From: Candidatus Saganbacteria bacterium
Lineage (GTDB): Bacteria; Margulisbacteria; WOR-1; XYC2-FULL-46-14; XYC2-FULL-37-10
Direction of reading: 5' to 3'
NCBI GenBank assembly: GCA_016223245.1
Contig: JACRPL010000009.1
Coordinates: 1 to 64,000 of the forward strand
Length of the DNA: 64,000 nucleotides
This document shows, piece after piece, positions 1 to 7,860 of this stretch (its first letter is position 1; each line of letters opens with the position of its first letter). The position numbers were made by a program, and so were the translations under genes. The notes under the pieces are model-generated. The model was not told the DNA's origin, did not search any database, and saw nothing but the letters and a program-made list of their open reading frames with translations.

Positions 1-144
1 GACAAAGCTTTCCATAAAATCGTCCTCTATGCCCAAGAAAAGGGCTTTCTCAAAGATTGCTTGGGCGGAGCTGATTCTACCGTTATCAAAACTACTCAAA
101 AAATCGATCGTTTTAAAAACCCTTCGGAAAATATTCGCTTCTTA
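1..144 (+). pseudogene. transposase fragment (left edge)
   Basis: The first frame is open from the window edge and reads as part of a DDE-type transposase, with a segment resembling the region around the first catalytic Asp (ADSTVIKTT, about residues 24-32 of the visible part). Similarity stops near base 141, where a hairpin and a palindromic repeat begin, so the transposase is broken there. The family could be IS1182-like or IS4-like; the visible piece is too short to decide. Everything left of base 1 is unseen. Confidence is low because only about 45 residues are informative. Confidence 0.35.
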
Positions 145-219
145 ACCGGTCTCACAATGAGACTGGTTAGGAACCTGCGAGTGAACCCTGCCTGCCGGCA
201 GGCACGGCTCGCGGTTCCT
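144..219. repeat. palindromic element, copy 1
   Basis: A 10-bp stem with an ACAAT loop (144-168) is followed at 170-219 by a 50-bp near-perfect palindrome with arms GGAACC/GGTTCC and core CTGCCTGCCGGCAGGC. The same core recurs at 27932, 45144, 59997 and 61397. Downstream (231-247) is an AAACC-GCGAC-GTTTA string matching the start of a second small hairpin seen beside copies 3 and 4, but its 3' half is replaced by another CCTGCC/GGCAGG palindrome (248-265). The rest to about 377 is GC-rich with no convincing gene. Confidence 0.85.
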
Positions 220-377
220 AAAATCTACGAGGAAACCGCGACGTTTACCTGCCCGTCCGGCAGGCGGGTCCGAAAAGGTCGGCCTCCAAAGGCGGCCAGG
301 CCCGGAAATTGGGCGGCGATTGGACGTCCTGACGTATCGTCGGAACCATTTCAAATGAATAAATCTGTTCGGATATT

Positions 378-406
378 TTCAAATGCGGCCAGATTTCTTT
401 TATGAT
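378..406 (+). promoter_or_regulatory. putative sigma-70 promoter of corA
   Basis: TTCAAA and TATGAT are separated by 17 bp. The -10 box ends only 11 bases before the corA ATG, so a transcript starting 6-7 bases downstream would have almost no 5' UTR. No Shine-Dalgarno sequence is visible, which fits leaderless translation. Confidence 0.5.
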
Positions 407-417
407 ATCATTCTGAT

Positions 418-1449
418 ATGTCCAAAAAGAACTTATTAACCACCACAGCCGAAAGGCAAAGCAAAAAAGTCAAAATTTCTGTTTTTGATTATGATGGCGA
501 TCAATTCACCGAAAGGGATATCACAAGTGAAGAATGCGTCAGCTTCAAAGAAAAACCTACGATCACATGGATCAATGTCGATGGTATATATGACCCGAAG
601 ATAATCGAAAAAATAGGGGATTGCTACGGGTTAAGCAAGGCTATTCAAGAGCAAATATTGGATACAACCGGGCGGCCGAAGATCGAGGACCTTGGCGGCC
701 AGATATTCATAATACTCAAAATGTTCCTCTATAATAAGGATACCTCAAAGATCATATCCGAGCAGGTAAGCATGGTCATTGGCAGATCATGGGTAATAAC
801 ATTCCAAGAGCGCGGCCAAAAAGAAGATGTATTTGATCCTGTAAGAAAGAGGATCAGGACTTCGGGGACCAAGATCAGGCGTTCGGGGACAGACTATCTT
901 GCCTATCGCCTGATCGATTCGATAGTCGATAATTACTTTTTCATAGTTGAAATATTGGGCGATGAGATAGAAAAGAACGAAGATGAAACATTGCGCAACC
1001 CCTGCCAAAAGACCCTTCACATCATGCAGAAGATCAGGAAGGAGATTCTTTATCTTCGAAAATCAATTTGGCCGGTCAGGGAAATATTGAATTCACTCCA
1101 AAGGGGCGAGTCTATTTTAGTCTCTGACGAGACCCGTAAGTACCTAAGGGACCTATACGACCATACGGTGCAAATAATTGACGCAATTGAAACTACTAGG
1201 GATACTTTGTCGTATCTCCTGGATATCTATTTATCAAGCATCAGCAATAAATTAAATGAGGTCATGAAAGTATTAACTATGATATCGACGATTTTTATGC
1301 CTTTAACATTCTTGGTCGGGGTTTACGGGATGAACTTTAAACATTTTCCTGAACTTGATTGGAAATACGGCTATTTGATGGTTTGGATCGTAATGTTTAT
1401 CATAGCCGGAATAATGGCTTATATTTTCCGAAGAAGAAAATGGCTCTGA
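418..1449 (+). CDS. corA: CorA-family magnesium/cobalt transporter
   Basis: A 343-residue protein of the CorA family, which forms pentameric divalent-cation channels in the inner membrane. The N-terminal two thirds is a soluble, charged, helix-rich domain. The C-terminus has two transmembrane segments (about residues 283-305 and 316-336), with the diagnostic GMNF motif at the end of the first (VGVYGMNFKHFPELDW) and a basic tail RRRKWL. Length is normal for the family. The ATG at 418 lies just behind a -10-like box. The next gene begins 4 bases after the stop, so the two are probably cotranscribed. Confidence 0.95.
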   Translation: MSKKNLLTTTAERQSKKVKISVFDYDGDQFTERDITSEECVSFKEKPTITWINVDGIYDPKIIEKIGDCYGLSKAIQEQILDTTGRPKIEDLGGQIFIILKMFLYNKDTSKIISEQVSMVIGRSWVITFQERGQKEDVFDPVRKRIRTSGTKIRRSGTDYLAYRLIDSIVDNYFFIVEILGDEIEKNEDETLRNPCQKTLHIMQKIRKEILYLRKSIWPVREILNSLQRGESILVSDETRKYLRDLYDHTVQIIDAIETTRDTLSYLLDIYLSSISNKLNEVMKVLTMISTIFMPLTFLVGVYGMNFKHFPELDWKYGYLMVWIVMFIIAGIMAYIFRRRKWL

Positions 1450-1453
1450 TCTC

Positions 1454-2023
1454 ATGATCTATAATCCCCAGAAGGTATATTTAATATTCAATAAACCATA
1501 TGGAGTGCTCTGCCAATTTACAGACGAGCTTGGACGGAAGACCCTAAAGAACTTTATTCCGATCCAGGGTATATATCCTGTCGGTCGGCTTGATTTTGAT
1601 AGTGAAGGCCTAGTTTTTCTTACAAACGATGGTGAACTTAACCAGCAATTGAGCAACCCGAGGTTTAAACTGCCAAAGACCTATCTTGTCCAAATAGAAG
1701 GAGTTCCAACCGAAGAAGAATTGTATGAGCTAAGGCATGGTGTCTTTATTGAAGGAAGAAAGACAAAAGCGGCAAAAGTTGAAGTATTGGACGAAGAACC
1801 TGAACTTTGGCCGCGAGAAAAACCTATCAGATTCAGAAAAAGTGTTCCGACTACGTGGATAAAACTATCAATTGTTGAAGGCAAATATCACCAAGTAAAG
1901 CGCATGACCGCGGCGGTAGGCCACCCATGTTTGCGTCTGGTCCGTGTTAAAATAGGCCTTATCGACATGCGAAACCTCCAACCCGGCAAATACCTCTTCA
2001 TCAAGAAGCCAATAATAAGATAA
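1454..2023 (+). CDS. rluE: rRNA pseudouridine synthase, RsuA/RluE type
   Basis: A 189-residue RsuA/RluE-like pseudouridine synthase, which isomerises a specific uridine in ribosomal RNA. The catalytic motif GRLDFDSEGL (Asp in the RLD context) is at about residues 43-52, with the downstream TYLV(Q)IEG strand and the C-terminal KYHQVKRM motif also visible. There is no N-terminal S4 domain, as in RluE rather than RsuA or RluB. The assignment to RluE (E. coli 23S U2457) rests on length and domain content; the exact target could differ. It follows corA by 4 bp. Confidence 0.85.
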   Translation: MIYNPQKVYLIFNKPYGVLCQFTDELGRKTLKNFIPIQGIYPVGRLDFDSEGLVFLTNDGELNQQLSNPRFKLPKTYLVQIEGVPTEEELYELRHGVFIEGRKTKAAKVEVLDEEPELWPREKPIRFRKSVPTTWIKLSIVEGKYHQVKRMTAAVGHPCLRLVRVKIGLIDMRNLQPGKYLFIKKPIIR

Positions 2024-2068
2024 TAAGGCTAAGTACCAAAGCGACAATAGTGGCACAGAACCTCGAAA

Positions 2069-2314
2069 ATGAAGATCATTTGCAGTATAATTGCACCATA
2101 TGAAAAATATCTCCCATACGCTATAGCATTCGGGATCGATAATAAATGGCTGAACAGGTTCAAAGGTTTGGCGATAATGGCGCCTCTTTGGCACCATTCG
2201 TCTTTTACCGATCAATCCGGCAAGACCTTCAACGCTTCATCTTTTGAGGGTTTCGGCGGGGGCCGAAGCGGCGGTGGTGGTGGTGGCGGCGGAGGAGGAG
2301 GAGGAGGCTGGTAA
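2069..2314 (+). pseudogene. C-terminal remnant of a DUF2207 membrane protein
   Basis: The 81-residue frame contains the ending typical of DUF2207 proteins: a YLPYAIAFGIDNKW segment followed by a Ser/Phe stretch and a poly-glycine tail ending in GGGGW. Full-length members have several hundred residues with a signal peptide and transmembrane segments, none of which is encoded upstream. The gene was therefore probably truncated by deletion against rluE. It could still be translated, but a function for the tail alone is unlikely. Confidence 0.6.
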
Positions 2315-2318
2315 AAAG

Positions 2319-3527
2319 TTACGATCTTTTTCTTCTTAAAATAGAATTGGGAGATATTCGATCCAATTTTTCGGTTTCAATAAAAACGTGATATCCGTTA
2401 TGCGCGGTTTCAAGCTCATGCCCTTTTTGATCCACTAACTTTTTTACTTTTAATTTTCTAAAATTAAAATATGCAGGATCAATTATTTCCAAAATATCGC
2501 CTTTCTTGAAATAATTCCTACCTAATACTTCTACGGTATTTGTTCCTTTATCGAAACTTCTAACGACACCCGTAAAATCATAACCTCTAACATATTCGCC
2601 CTTAGTATTGTTGTAATCGTTATCGCTAAAATAGAACCCGATGGTGTAGCTTCTATGCGATATCTTTATTAATTCAGATAGAAATTCCGGGTCGTATTTG
2701 TTTGAATCGATCGCGCGCCTGTATATCCTTGCGACTTGGGCAACGTAGTACGCTGATTTCATTCTGCCTTCGATCTTGAACGAATCGATGCCGGATCTTT
2801 TCAGTTCTTTTATATGCTCGATCATACAAAGATCTTTTGGGCTCATAAGATACGTTCCTCGAGGGTCTTCGATAACCTCGATCTCTTCTTTCGGCCTTTT
2901 TTCTTCTATTATCTTGTATTCCCATCGGCATGTGTGGGCGCACTCCCCGCGATTAGCGGATCGACCCGTCATGTGCTTTGACAGAAAGCATCTTCCCGAA
3001 TATGCCATGCACATTGCGCCATGGACAAAGGCTTCGATCTCGACCGACGGATTCGCATTTTTAATATTCTTTATCTGCGCCAAAGAGAGCTCACGGCCCA
3101 AAACAATTCTTGAAACTCCTAAACTATTCCAAAACTTAACGGCTTCGGAATTAAGAGTGCTTGTTTGCGTACTCAAATGGATCTTAACTTTTAAATTATT
3201 TTTCTTTATCAAATAAATAAGGCCTGGATCGGAGATGATGACGGCATCTATTCCGATCTTTATCGCTTCTTTTAAATATTTCGTCATTTTAGGCAGGTCT
3301 GAGTCGTAGGAGAAGATATTCATGGCAAGATAAACTCGAACATCTTTTTTATGTGCAAGATTTATCCCGAGTTCTAAATCTTTAAGTGAAAACGCAGTCT
3401 GATCAGCTCGGAGGGAATAAACGCCGGCCCCAACATATACGGCATCAGCCCCAAACCTGACAGCTGTTTCAAGTTTTTCGAGGTTTCCGGCTGGGATCAG
3501 TAATTCCGGTTTATGTTGAGATATCAT
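2319..3527 (-). CDS. trhP: U32-family protein, TrhP-like tRNA hydroxylation factor
   Basis: A 402-residue member of the peptidase U32 family. It starts with the TIM-barrel-like strand PELLIPAGNLEKLETAVRFGADAVYVG and carries the family Cys cluster (MCMAYSGRCFLS, then GECAHTCRWEY), thought to hold an iron-sulfur cluster. Members of this size (E. coli YegQ/TrhP, Bacillus YrrN/YrrO) take part in prephenate-dependent 5-hydroxyuridine formation at tRNA position 34. RlhA, the other group, is much longer. It is convergent with the DUF2207 tail and lies alone on this strand. Confidence 0.85.
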   Translation of the reverse strand: MISQHKPELLIPAGNLEKLETAVRFGADAVYVGAGVYSLRADQTAFSLKDLELGINLAHKKDVRVYLAMNIFSYDSDLPKMTKYLKEAIKIGIDAVIISDPGLIYLIKKNNLKVKIHLSTQTSTLNSEAVKFWNSLGVSRIVLGRELSLAQIKNIKNANPSVEIEAFVHGAMCMAYSGRCFLSKHMTGRSANRGECAHTCRWEYKIIEEKRPKEEIEVIEDPRGTYLMSPKDLCMIEHIKELKRSGIDSFKIEGRMKSAYYVAQVARIYRRAIDSNKYDPEFLSELIKISHRSYTIGFYFSDNDYNNTKGEYVRGYDFTGVVRSFDKGTNTVEVLGRNYFKKGDILEIIDPAYFNFRKLKVKKLVDQKGHELETAHNGYHVFIETEKLDRISPNSILRRKRS

Positions 3528-3671
3528 CTATATTGATTTTACCCTAATACGATTCACGTATGCAAGAAATGCGATTTTGGGATTTGACGAAAAACACTGC
3601 AAATTTATCATATTTTTCTGAATTAGTTGGCATGATAATTGCTATGAAGTTCAGAAGATTACGCATCCAAG

Positions 3672-4094
3672 CAAAATCGAAAACTGCAGACACTGTCTGC
3701 AGAAATTGGCTGGTCCAATAATATCCTAATAATCAATCAAATAAAAGATCACAAAGAACGAGAATTTTATCTCAAAATATGTTTAAAGGAGCGATGGAGC
3801 TATAGAGAATTGCAGCGGCAAATTGATACTGATTTATTCGTACGCTATATGAGCGTTAAAGCTTCAAGAAAAACCTTGCCGGCCAAAACAAAAGATTCTC
3901 TTGCCCCATTTAAAGACCATTATGTCCTTGATTTTCTGGGTCTGAAGAAGGCCTATTCCGAAGAAGAAATGAGAAAATCGATTTTGGCCAACTTAAGAGA
4001 TTTTTTTCTGGAATTTGGCAGGAATTTTACCTTTGTAGGCGAGGAGTATTCCCTTAGAGTCGGAGATGAAACCTATAGGATCGATCTTTTGTTC
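3672..4094 (+). pseudogene. YhcG-type (DUF1016) nuclease, broken
   Basis: The frame from about 3672 encodes LSAEIGWSNN, then KEREFYLKICLKERWSYREL and, near 4090, VGDETYRIDLLF. These are recognisable blocks of the DUF1016/YhcG family, whose C-terminal domain is a PDDEXK nuclease. The normal N-terminal start is missing and no good start codon precedes the homology. After IDLLF the sequence leaves the family abruptly; the expected remainder of the nuclease core is absent and a different gene's C-terminus begins. It is a decayed accessory gene. Confidence 0.7.
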
Positions 4095-4473
4095 TCCTGG
4101 CGGGCTGGTCAAGGGAATAACAATCAAAAATCTTGGCACGAAGAGCCGAACTCGCAATCCCTTGATCGCTGATTTGTTTTATCGAGCCGACTTGGCAGAG
4201 AGAATCGGCTCAGGGATTAAGCGCATGGGCGATCTGCCGATCCGCTGGATCGCGGCCTTTTCAATCAGCTACTTTTCTCATCTGATACTCGACATATTTA
4301 ATCGCCGCGGCTCGAAAATGTTCTGGCCTGATCCGGGCAGAGATGTAATCCCGAGAAATCCTAAATTCAGGTCGGAATCCGGCTCAAAAGATGAGCTTTC
4401 CGCGGATATTTTTGCCTCTCATGTCAGGGTTAAAAAAACGACCATTCCTAGGAACAGAAAGGAAATGACTTGA
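4088..4473 (+). pseudogene. AlbA_2/RecG-like ATP-binding regulator, C-terminal fragment
   Basis: In another frame, directly at the break in the YhcG fragment, the sequence reads SPGGLVKGITIKNLG, then RNPLIADLFYRADLAERIGS and GIKRM. This is the C-terminal HATPase_c_4-like part of AlbA_2-domain transcriptional regulators (often annotated as RecG-like helicase). Similarity ends near 4235; the rest of the frame to 4473 is not recognised. The N-terminal AlbA_2 domain is absent. The junction shows that two unrelated accessory genes were joined by deletion. Confidence 0.6.
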
Positions 4474-4805
4474 TCCTATCCTTTGCCTCAAAGGATCAGA
4501 TCGAGAAGTTGGCCCTAACCGAGTATTTCGATTTGCAAAAGAAAAAGGATCAGACCGAGCTTTCGGGCTTAAATGCTCGAGCTGAAAAGGTGCAATCCCA
4601 GATCAATGAGATTGAGTCCGGCAATGGCTTAACCCCTCTTGGCAAGCAATTACTGCTCAATAAAGAGGAAGCAGAAAAACAGCGGGTTCAGCTTGCCGAA
4701 TTAAAGAGTCAGTTTGACGAGATAAGTGTTAAAATAGAGGAGATTAAGATTAAGATGAAAGCACGGAAGTTTGTATTTTCGGGTGAGGTTTACTTAAGAC
4801 AGTGA
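4470..4805 (+). CDS. small coiled-coil protein, unknown
   Basis: A 111-residue frame, rich in Lys, Glu and Gln and predicted by eye to be mostly coiled coil (about residues 20-100, heptad-like Leu/Ile spacing). No family is recognised. The start overlaps the previous frame's stop (ATGA-like arrangement, with TTG at 4470), so the start is uncertain and this may be the tail of a longer decayed gene. It sits between two pseudogenes in a remnant region, which lowers the likelihood that it is functional. Confidence 0.35.
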   Translation: MILSFASKDQIEKLALTEYFDLQKKKDQTELSGLNARAEKVQSQINEIESGNGLTPLGKQLLLNKEEAEKQRVQLAELKSQFDEISVKIEEIKIKMKARKFVFSGEVYLRQ

Positions 4806-4859
4806 TAACAATATAAGGAAAATGGGGGTCAATTAGAAGGGGAATTATGAAAAAAGAAG

Positions 4860-5549
4860 ATCAGCAATCGCAATACGGTCAAATTCCTTGGGATATGGGA
4901 GCAGATTCATAATCCTGCGTTTAAAGGTCTCGAATTCGAGACCTTTAAAAAATAGGCTGGAATGAATAATTTTTCCCTCACACCACAGAAGTGGGTTAAG
5001 GCTACCAATGCTATCGGCCTTATCTCCAAAGCTGGAAGGTATGGCGGCGGCACATATGCGCATAAAGATATTGCCTTTGAATTCGGCTCATGGCTTAGCG
5101 CGGAGTTTAAGCTTTATCTGATCAAGGAATTCCAGCGGTTGAAAACAGAAGAAGACAATCGTCTGGCCCTTGGCTGGGACATGAAAAGGACGCTGGCAAA
5201 AATCAATTACAAGATTCATACTGACGCGATCAAGGAGCATTTGGTCCCGCCGCTGGTTTCCAAACAGGCGGTGAATCTGGTTTATGCCAGCGAAGCTGAT
5301 GTTTTAAACGTGGCCTTATTTGGCCTAAGCGCCAAAGAATGGCGAGACCGCAATGCCGGCAAAGAGGGGAATATCAGAGATCATTCAACTGTTGAACAGC
5401 TGGTAGTTCTCTCAAACCTTGAAAGTATGAATGCTGAATTTATCAGGCTGGAACTCTCTCAAGGGGAGCGGCTGGAGAGGCTTAATGAAATTGCCATAAG
5501 CCAGATGAGATCGTTATTGGACAGCTCATCGATTAAGAGGTTAAAATAG
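4860..5549 (+). pseudogene. KilA-N domain protein with in-frame stop
   Basis: Reading from 4860 gives RNRNTVKFLGIWEQIHNP and KGLEFETFKK, then a TAG at 4953-4955, then AGMNNFSLTPQKWVK, NAIGLISKAGRYGGG and HKDIAFEFGSWLSAEFKLYL. These are consecutive blocks of the KilA-N DNA-binding domain found in phage and accessory antirepressor-like proteins. The stop replaces a residue normally present before AG-N-F, and an in-frame TGA at 4848 removes the N-terminus. A shortened product could start at ATG 4962 (195 residues), but it would lack half of the domain. Confidence 0.7.
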
Positions 5550-5650
5550 ACCATGAAAAAACCAATTTCTATCTTTTTGATAATAATATTTATACATTAA
5601 TAGATGGTGGCTTGTCCTCCGAAGTCATGACCATCTTTCGAGGGACTGAA

Positions 5651-6550
5651 CTAAGTTTTTTTAGAGGCCTGCGCCAAGGGCGCTCGAGGCGTTTGTCCCG
5701 CAGATACTCTAGGGGATTCTTCAACTTCAATTTTATAAGAGGTGCGAATCTTTTGCGTTTTTCTTTTTACTTCTTCTAAGAGCCGGGCAGTTCCTAATAG
5801 CTGAGCAATATACTCTTTAAAAAGAAACAAGAGCTCTGAATTCATCCAGCGTTCAGCTTCTCCGGTTTTCTCAAAACAAGCAATCAAAAGTCCCGCCAAG
5901 GAATAATTGGTTTTTAAAGGCATTAACATAACTGTTTCAAATTTAGCTAAACTTAAAAGGGATGGGGTCAGCAGTGACAATCGTTTAACGCCATTTTCCG
6001 AAATCAAGGCGGCGACATCTGAAGTAAAATAATTTTTATTGCTTTTAAAGATTATTTTAAGCTTGTTCCCTAAACAAAATCGCACGTTGGCTGTGCTCGT
6101 GGAGAATAAGTCTTCTAATTTTTTGTGCAGGCCGCTTTTGATTCCGCTTGCACATCCAAATTCAAATTCTTTTCTATTATTCATTAAGAACAGAACGGTG
6201 TATTTAGCTTCCAGGGTTTTTCGGGAAAGCGAAGTCACTTTTTCAGCCAGTTTTTTGAGATCGACTTCCCTTAGGCTTTTTAGAGCTTTCAAAATTTTTC
6301 TTTCAGCTAATGGTTGGGGGGCTTTGCCTCCCTTTTTAGAGGGTGTTTCTTCTATGAAGTATGAGAGGGGTTCCCCTAAAAACTCCGCGATTCTTTCCAG
6401 ATCTACCAGGGAAATCCAACGTTTTGCCCTTTCATAATTTGAGATAGAAGCTACGCTATAACCCAGGAGGCCCGCCAATTGTTTGGCGGTAATGTTTTTT
6501 CTTAAGCAGGCCTCTTTAATGCGGCTGCCAACTCTTTCATAAATAGTCAC
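5651..6550 (-). CDS. XRE-family regulator, probable gas-vesicle operon regulator
   Basis: An N-terminal helix-turn-helix of the XRE/Cro type (about residues 5-60; NITAKQLAGLLGYSVASISN) is followed by a region of about 200 residues with GAF-like features and a basic Pro/Ser-rich tail. Two GTG starts are possible (6559 and 6550); 6550 is preferred because an AAGAGG sequence lies 8 bases upstream. It is divergent from the gas-vesicle operon, and a palindromic operator overlaps its own -10 region, so it probably autoregulates. A GAF-like domain would suggest a small-molecule or redox signal; that part is inference. Confidence 0.75.
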   Translation of the reverse strand: MTIYERVGSRIKEACLRKNITAKQLAGLLGYSVASISNYERAKRWISLVDLERIAEFLGEPLSYFIEETPSKKGGKAPQPLAERKILKALKSLREVDLKKLAEKVTSLSRKTLEAKYTVLFLMNNRKEFEFGCASGIKSGLHKKLEDLFSTSTANVRFCLGNKLKIIFKSNKNYFTSDVAALISENGVKRLSLLTPSLLSLAKFETVMLMPLKTNYSLAGLLIACFEKTGEAERWMNSELLFLFKEYIAQLLGTARLLEEVKRKTQKIRTSYKIEVEESPRVSAGQTPRAPLAQASKKT

Positions 6551-6577
6551 TATGCCCACCTCTTTATTTGCTTAAAC

Positions 6578-6610
6578 TTAACATTAACACAATGTTAATA
6601 AGCATGTCAA
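6578..6610 (-). promoter_or_regulatory. promoter and palindromic operator of the XRE regulator
   Basis: On the minus strand TTGACA (6605-6610) is followed after 17 bp by TTAATG (6582-6587). A perfect inverted repeat TTAACATT-AACAC-AATGTTAA occupies 6578-6598 and covers the -10 box. This is the usual layout for autorepression by an HTH protein. A half-site-like TGTTAA lies at 6686-6691, just upstream of the gvp promoter. Confidence 0.6.
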
Positions 6611-6701
6611 TCAAGTTGGGGTGTTTTACATTTTGTTGTTGAGGGGGGGGCATAGCGTTTTGTCAAATAAATGGAATTTACAATATGTTAAGAAATGCCT
6701 A

Positions 6702-6730
6702 TTGCGGCCATTTGCTTGGCTGGCTATACT
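6702..6730 (+). promoter_or_regulatory. putative sigma-70 promoter of the gas-vesicle operon
   Basis: TTGCGG and TATACT are separated by exactly 17 bp. A start near 6737 would give a leader of about 275 bases before gvpA, containing the short leader ORF, the C20 tract and the terminator. A TGTTAA half-site at 6686-6691 resembles the regulator's operator. Confidence 0.5.
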
Positions 6731-6785
6731 TAGTCTCAATGTCGATTGTTTGAGAAAAAAGATTATGGACAAGGAAGCAAAAAAC

Positions 6786-6968
6786 ATGAAGATTAATAAC
6801 GAATATTCCCCCATAGATGTTTCTTTCCGCAGAGAACTGCAGGAGCTTTTCCCCCCCCCCCCCCCCCCCCAGAAATTATGTCGAATAAATAATTATGTAA
6901 AAGCGAATTCAGAATCTGTTTTAGAATCTAAAATAATAAAAGTTGAAATGGAAGCCGAGTTTTTATAA
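6786..6968 (+). CDS. short leader ORF crossing a C20 tract
   Basis: A 60-codon frame from ATG 6786, with AAGGAAG 8 bases upstream. A second ATG at 6765 is in frame but has a poorer ribosome site. The frame passes through a run of 20 C residues (6851-6870), read as consecutive prolines. In either other frame a stop occurs within about 25 bases after the tract. The stop codon (6966-6968) lies in the loop and first 3'-arm bases of the terminator hairpin. No protein family is recognised. The position suggests a regulatory leader ORF controlling gvpA readthrough, but it could also be chance coding. Confidence 0.4.
   Translation: MKINNEYSPIDVSFRRELQELFPPPPPPQKLCRINNYVKANSESVLESKIIKVEMEAEFL
6851..6870. 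repeat. homopolymeric C20 tract
   Basis: Twenty consecutive C residues in an otherwise AT-rich leader; a G8 run lies at 6643-6650. Tracts of this length slip readily during replication and are a known basis of phase variation. The exact length in an assembled sequence can also be wrong. Confidence 0.8.
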
Positions 6969-6979
6969 CTCGGCTTTTT
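6952..6979 (+). terminator. intrinsic terminator in the gvpA leader
   Basis: A perfect 10-bp stem (AAGCCGAGTT / AACTCGGCTT) with a TTTAT loop runs into five T residues. It ends 32 bases before the gvpA start codon, leaving little room for another promoter, so transcription from 6702-6730 must read through it to express the operon. Confidence 0.8.
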
Positions 6980-7011
6980 GTTTATTTTATGTAAAAAGGA
7001 GGTGAAAAAAC

Positions 7012-7218
7012 ATGGCAGTTGAAAAAGCGATTGGAAGCTCCAGCTTGGTAGAAGTGGTTGATCGCATCCTTGATAAGGGATTAGTGATTGATGCTTGGGT
7101 TAGAGTTTCATTGGTTGGTATCGAAATTCTGGCGATTGAAGCCAGAGTGGTCGCCGCATCAGTAGAAACTTATCTAAAGTATGCTGAAGCAATCGGCTTG
7201 ACGGCGACCGCAGCTTAA
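7012..7218 (+). CDS. gvpA: gas vesicle structural protein GvpA
   Basis: A 68-residue GvpA, the small hydrophobic protein that polymerises into ribs forming the gas-vesicle wall. It shows the canonical sequence from [20 protein letters not shown] through [20 protein letters not shown] to [12 protein letters not shown], covering both amphipathic helices and the beta-turn-beta core. Length is standard. A strong AAAGGAGGTG ribosome site precedes the ATG. It is the first gene of the long gas-vesicle operon and is followed by a hairpin that could favour its own expression over downstream genes. Confidence 0.97.
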   Translation: MAVEKAIGSSSLVEVVDRILDKGLVIDAWVRVSLVGIEILAIEARVVAASVETYLKYAEAIGLTATAA

Positions 7219-7234
7219 GGCTCGGTCAGTCATA

Positions 7235-7284
7235 AGGGGCCTGCCGAAGCATCCTTTTAAAGCATGCCTCGCCAGGAATCCCCT
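7235..7284 (+). other. imperfect hairpin between gvpA and the next gene
   Basis: AGGGG (7235-7239) and CCTG (7240-7243) can pair with CCCCT (7280-7284) and CAGG (7273-7276), with further partial pairing inside. There is no T run, so it is more likely an RNA-stabilising or processing structure, or a leaky terminator, that raises gvpA mRNA relative to the distal genes. Confidence 0.4.
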
Positions 7285-7297
7285 GAAATAAAAAATT

Positions 7298-7858
7298 ATG
7301 GAAACTAAAGAAATTGAAGTTGGATACCCATTTGAAAATCTAATGCAGGATTATGTGGAACTTCGCGAAAATCTTGCCCGTAATGGCTCTGTGCGCAGAA
7401 AAGATTTCGATAGCATGATGCAGGGGGTTCTTTCAGGCCAGGATAAAAAGGAAAGAGAAATAAAAACCTTGGTCAATGATTATTTTAATGAGCAAAAACA
7501 GATTACCCAAACCTTAAAAGAAAAGTTGGAAGAGTTTAAAGAATCCCTTGCCCGGGGAGATTCTCAAAGAGTTCAAGAGTTTCAGGCTTTTATTAAAGAC
7601 ATTCTTTCAAAGCAGGAACAACGCAAAGAAGAAACAACCATGAAATTGAAGAAATTTCAAAAAGAACAGGAGGTGATGTCAGGAAAACTGAAAGAGCTTT
7701 TAGCCAAGGGACGGGATCTTCGCGCTAAAGATTTCAAAATAATGCTTCAAGAATTAGGAAGCCAAAAAGATGCGAGATTGGCCCGTCAGGAAGAACGAAA
7801 AGAAGAAGTGCGCGAGATTTTGGCTTCCGCGCACAAATATAAAAGAGGAGGGAAATAA
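7298..7858 (+). CDS. coiled-coil repeat protein, GvpC-like candidate
   Basis: A 186-residue, highly charged, almost wholly helical protein. It contains about three degenerate repeats of 50-57 residues, each with a pattern like L..ka.LA+G...R..DF..ml...l..Q..R+.E (around residues 19-70, 76-130 and 135-180). No homologue can be named with certainty. Its position directly after gvpA, its helical repeats and its charge resemble GvpC, the protein that laces the outside of the gas-vesicle shell, so a shell-binding role is inferred. A general coiled-coil scaffold is the alternative. Confidence 0.6.
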   Translation: METKEIEVGYPFENLMQDYVELRENLARNGSVRRKDFDSMMQGVLSGQDKKEREIKTLVNDYFNEQKQITQTLKEKLEEFKESLARGDSQRVQEFQAFIKDILSKQEQRKEETTMKLKKFQKEQEVMSGKLKELLAKGRDLRAKDFKIMLQELGSQKDARLARQEERKEEVREILASAHKYKRGGK

Positions 7859-7860
7859 AC

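Noticed and set aside
142-405. Open frames on both strands over the repeat region before corA
   Set aside because: They exist because the GC-rich palindromes lack stops; no similarity and no ribosome site.
6621-6785. Upstream extension of the leader ORF (start at 6621)
   Set aside because: It begins upstream of the best promoter and has no SD; only the part from 6786 is supported.
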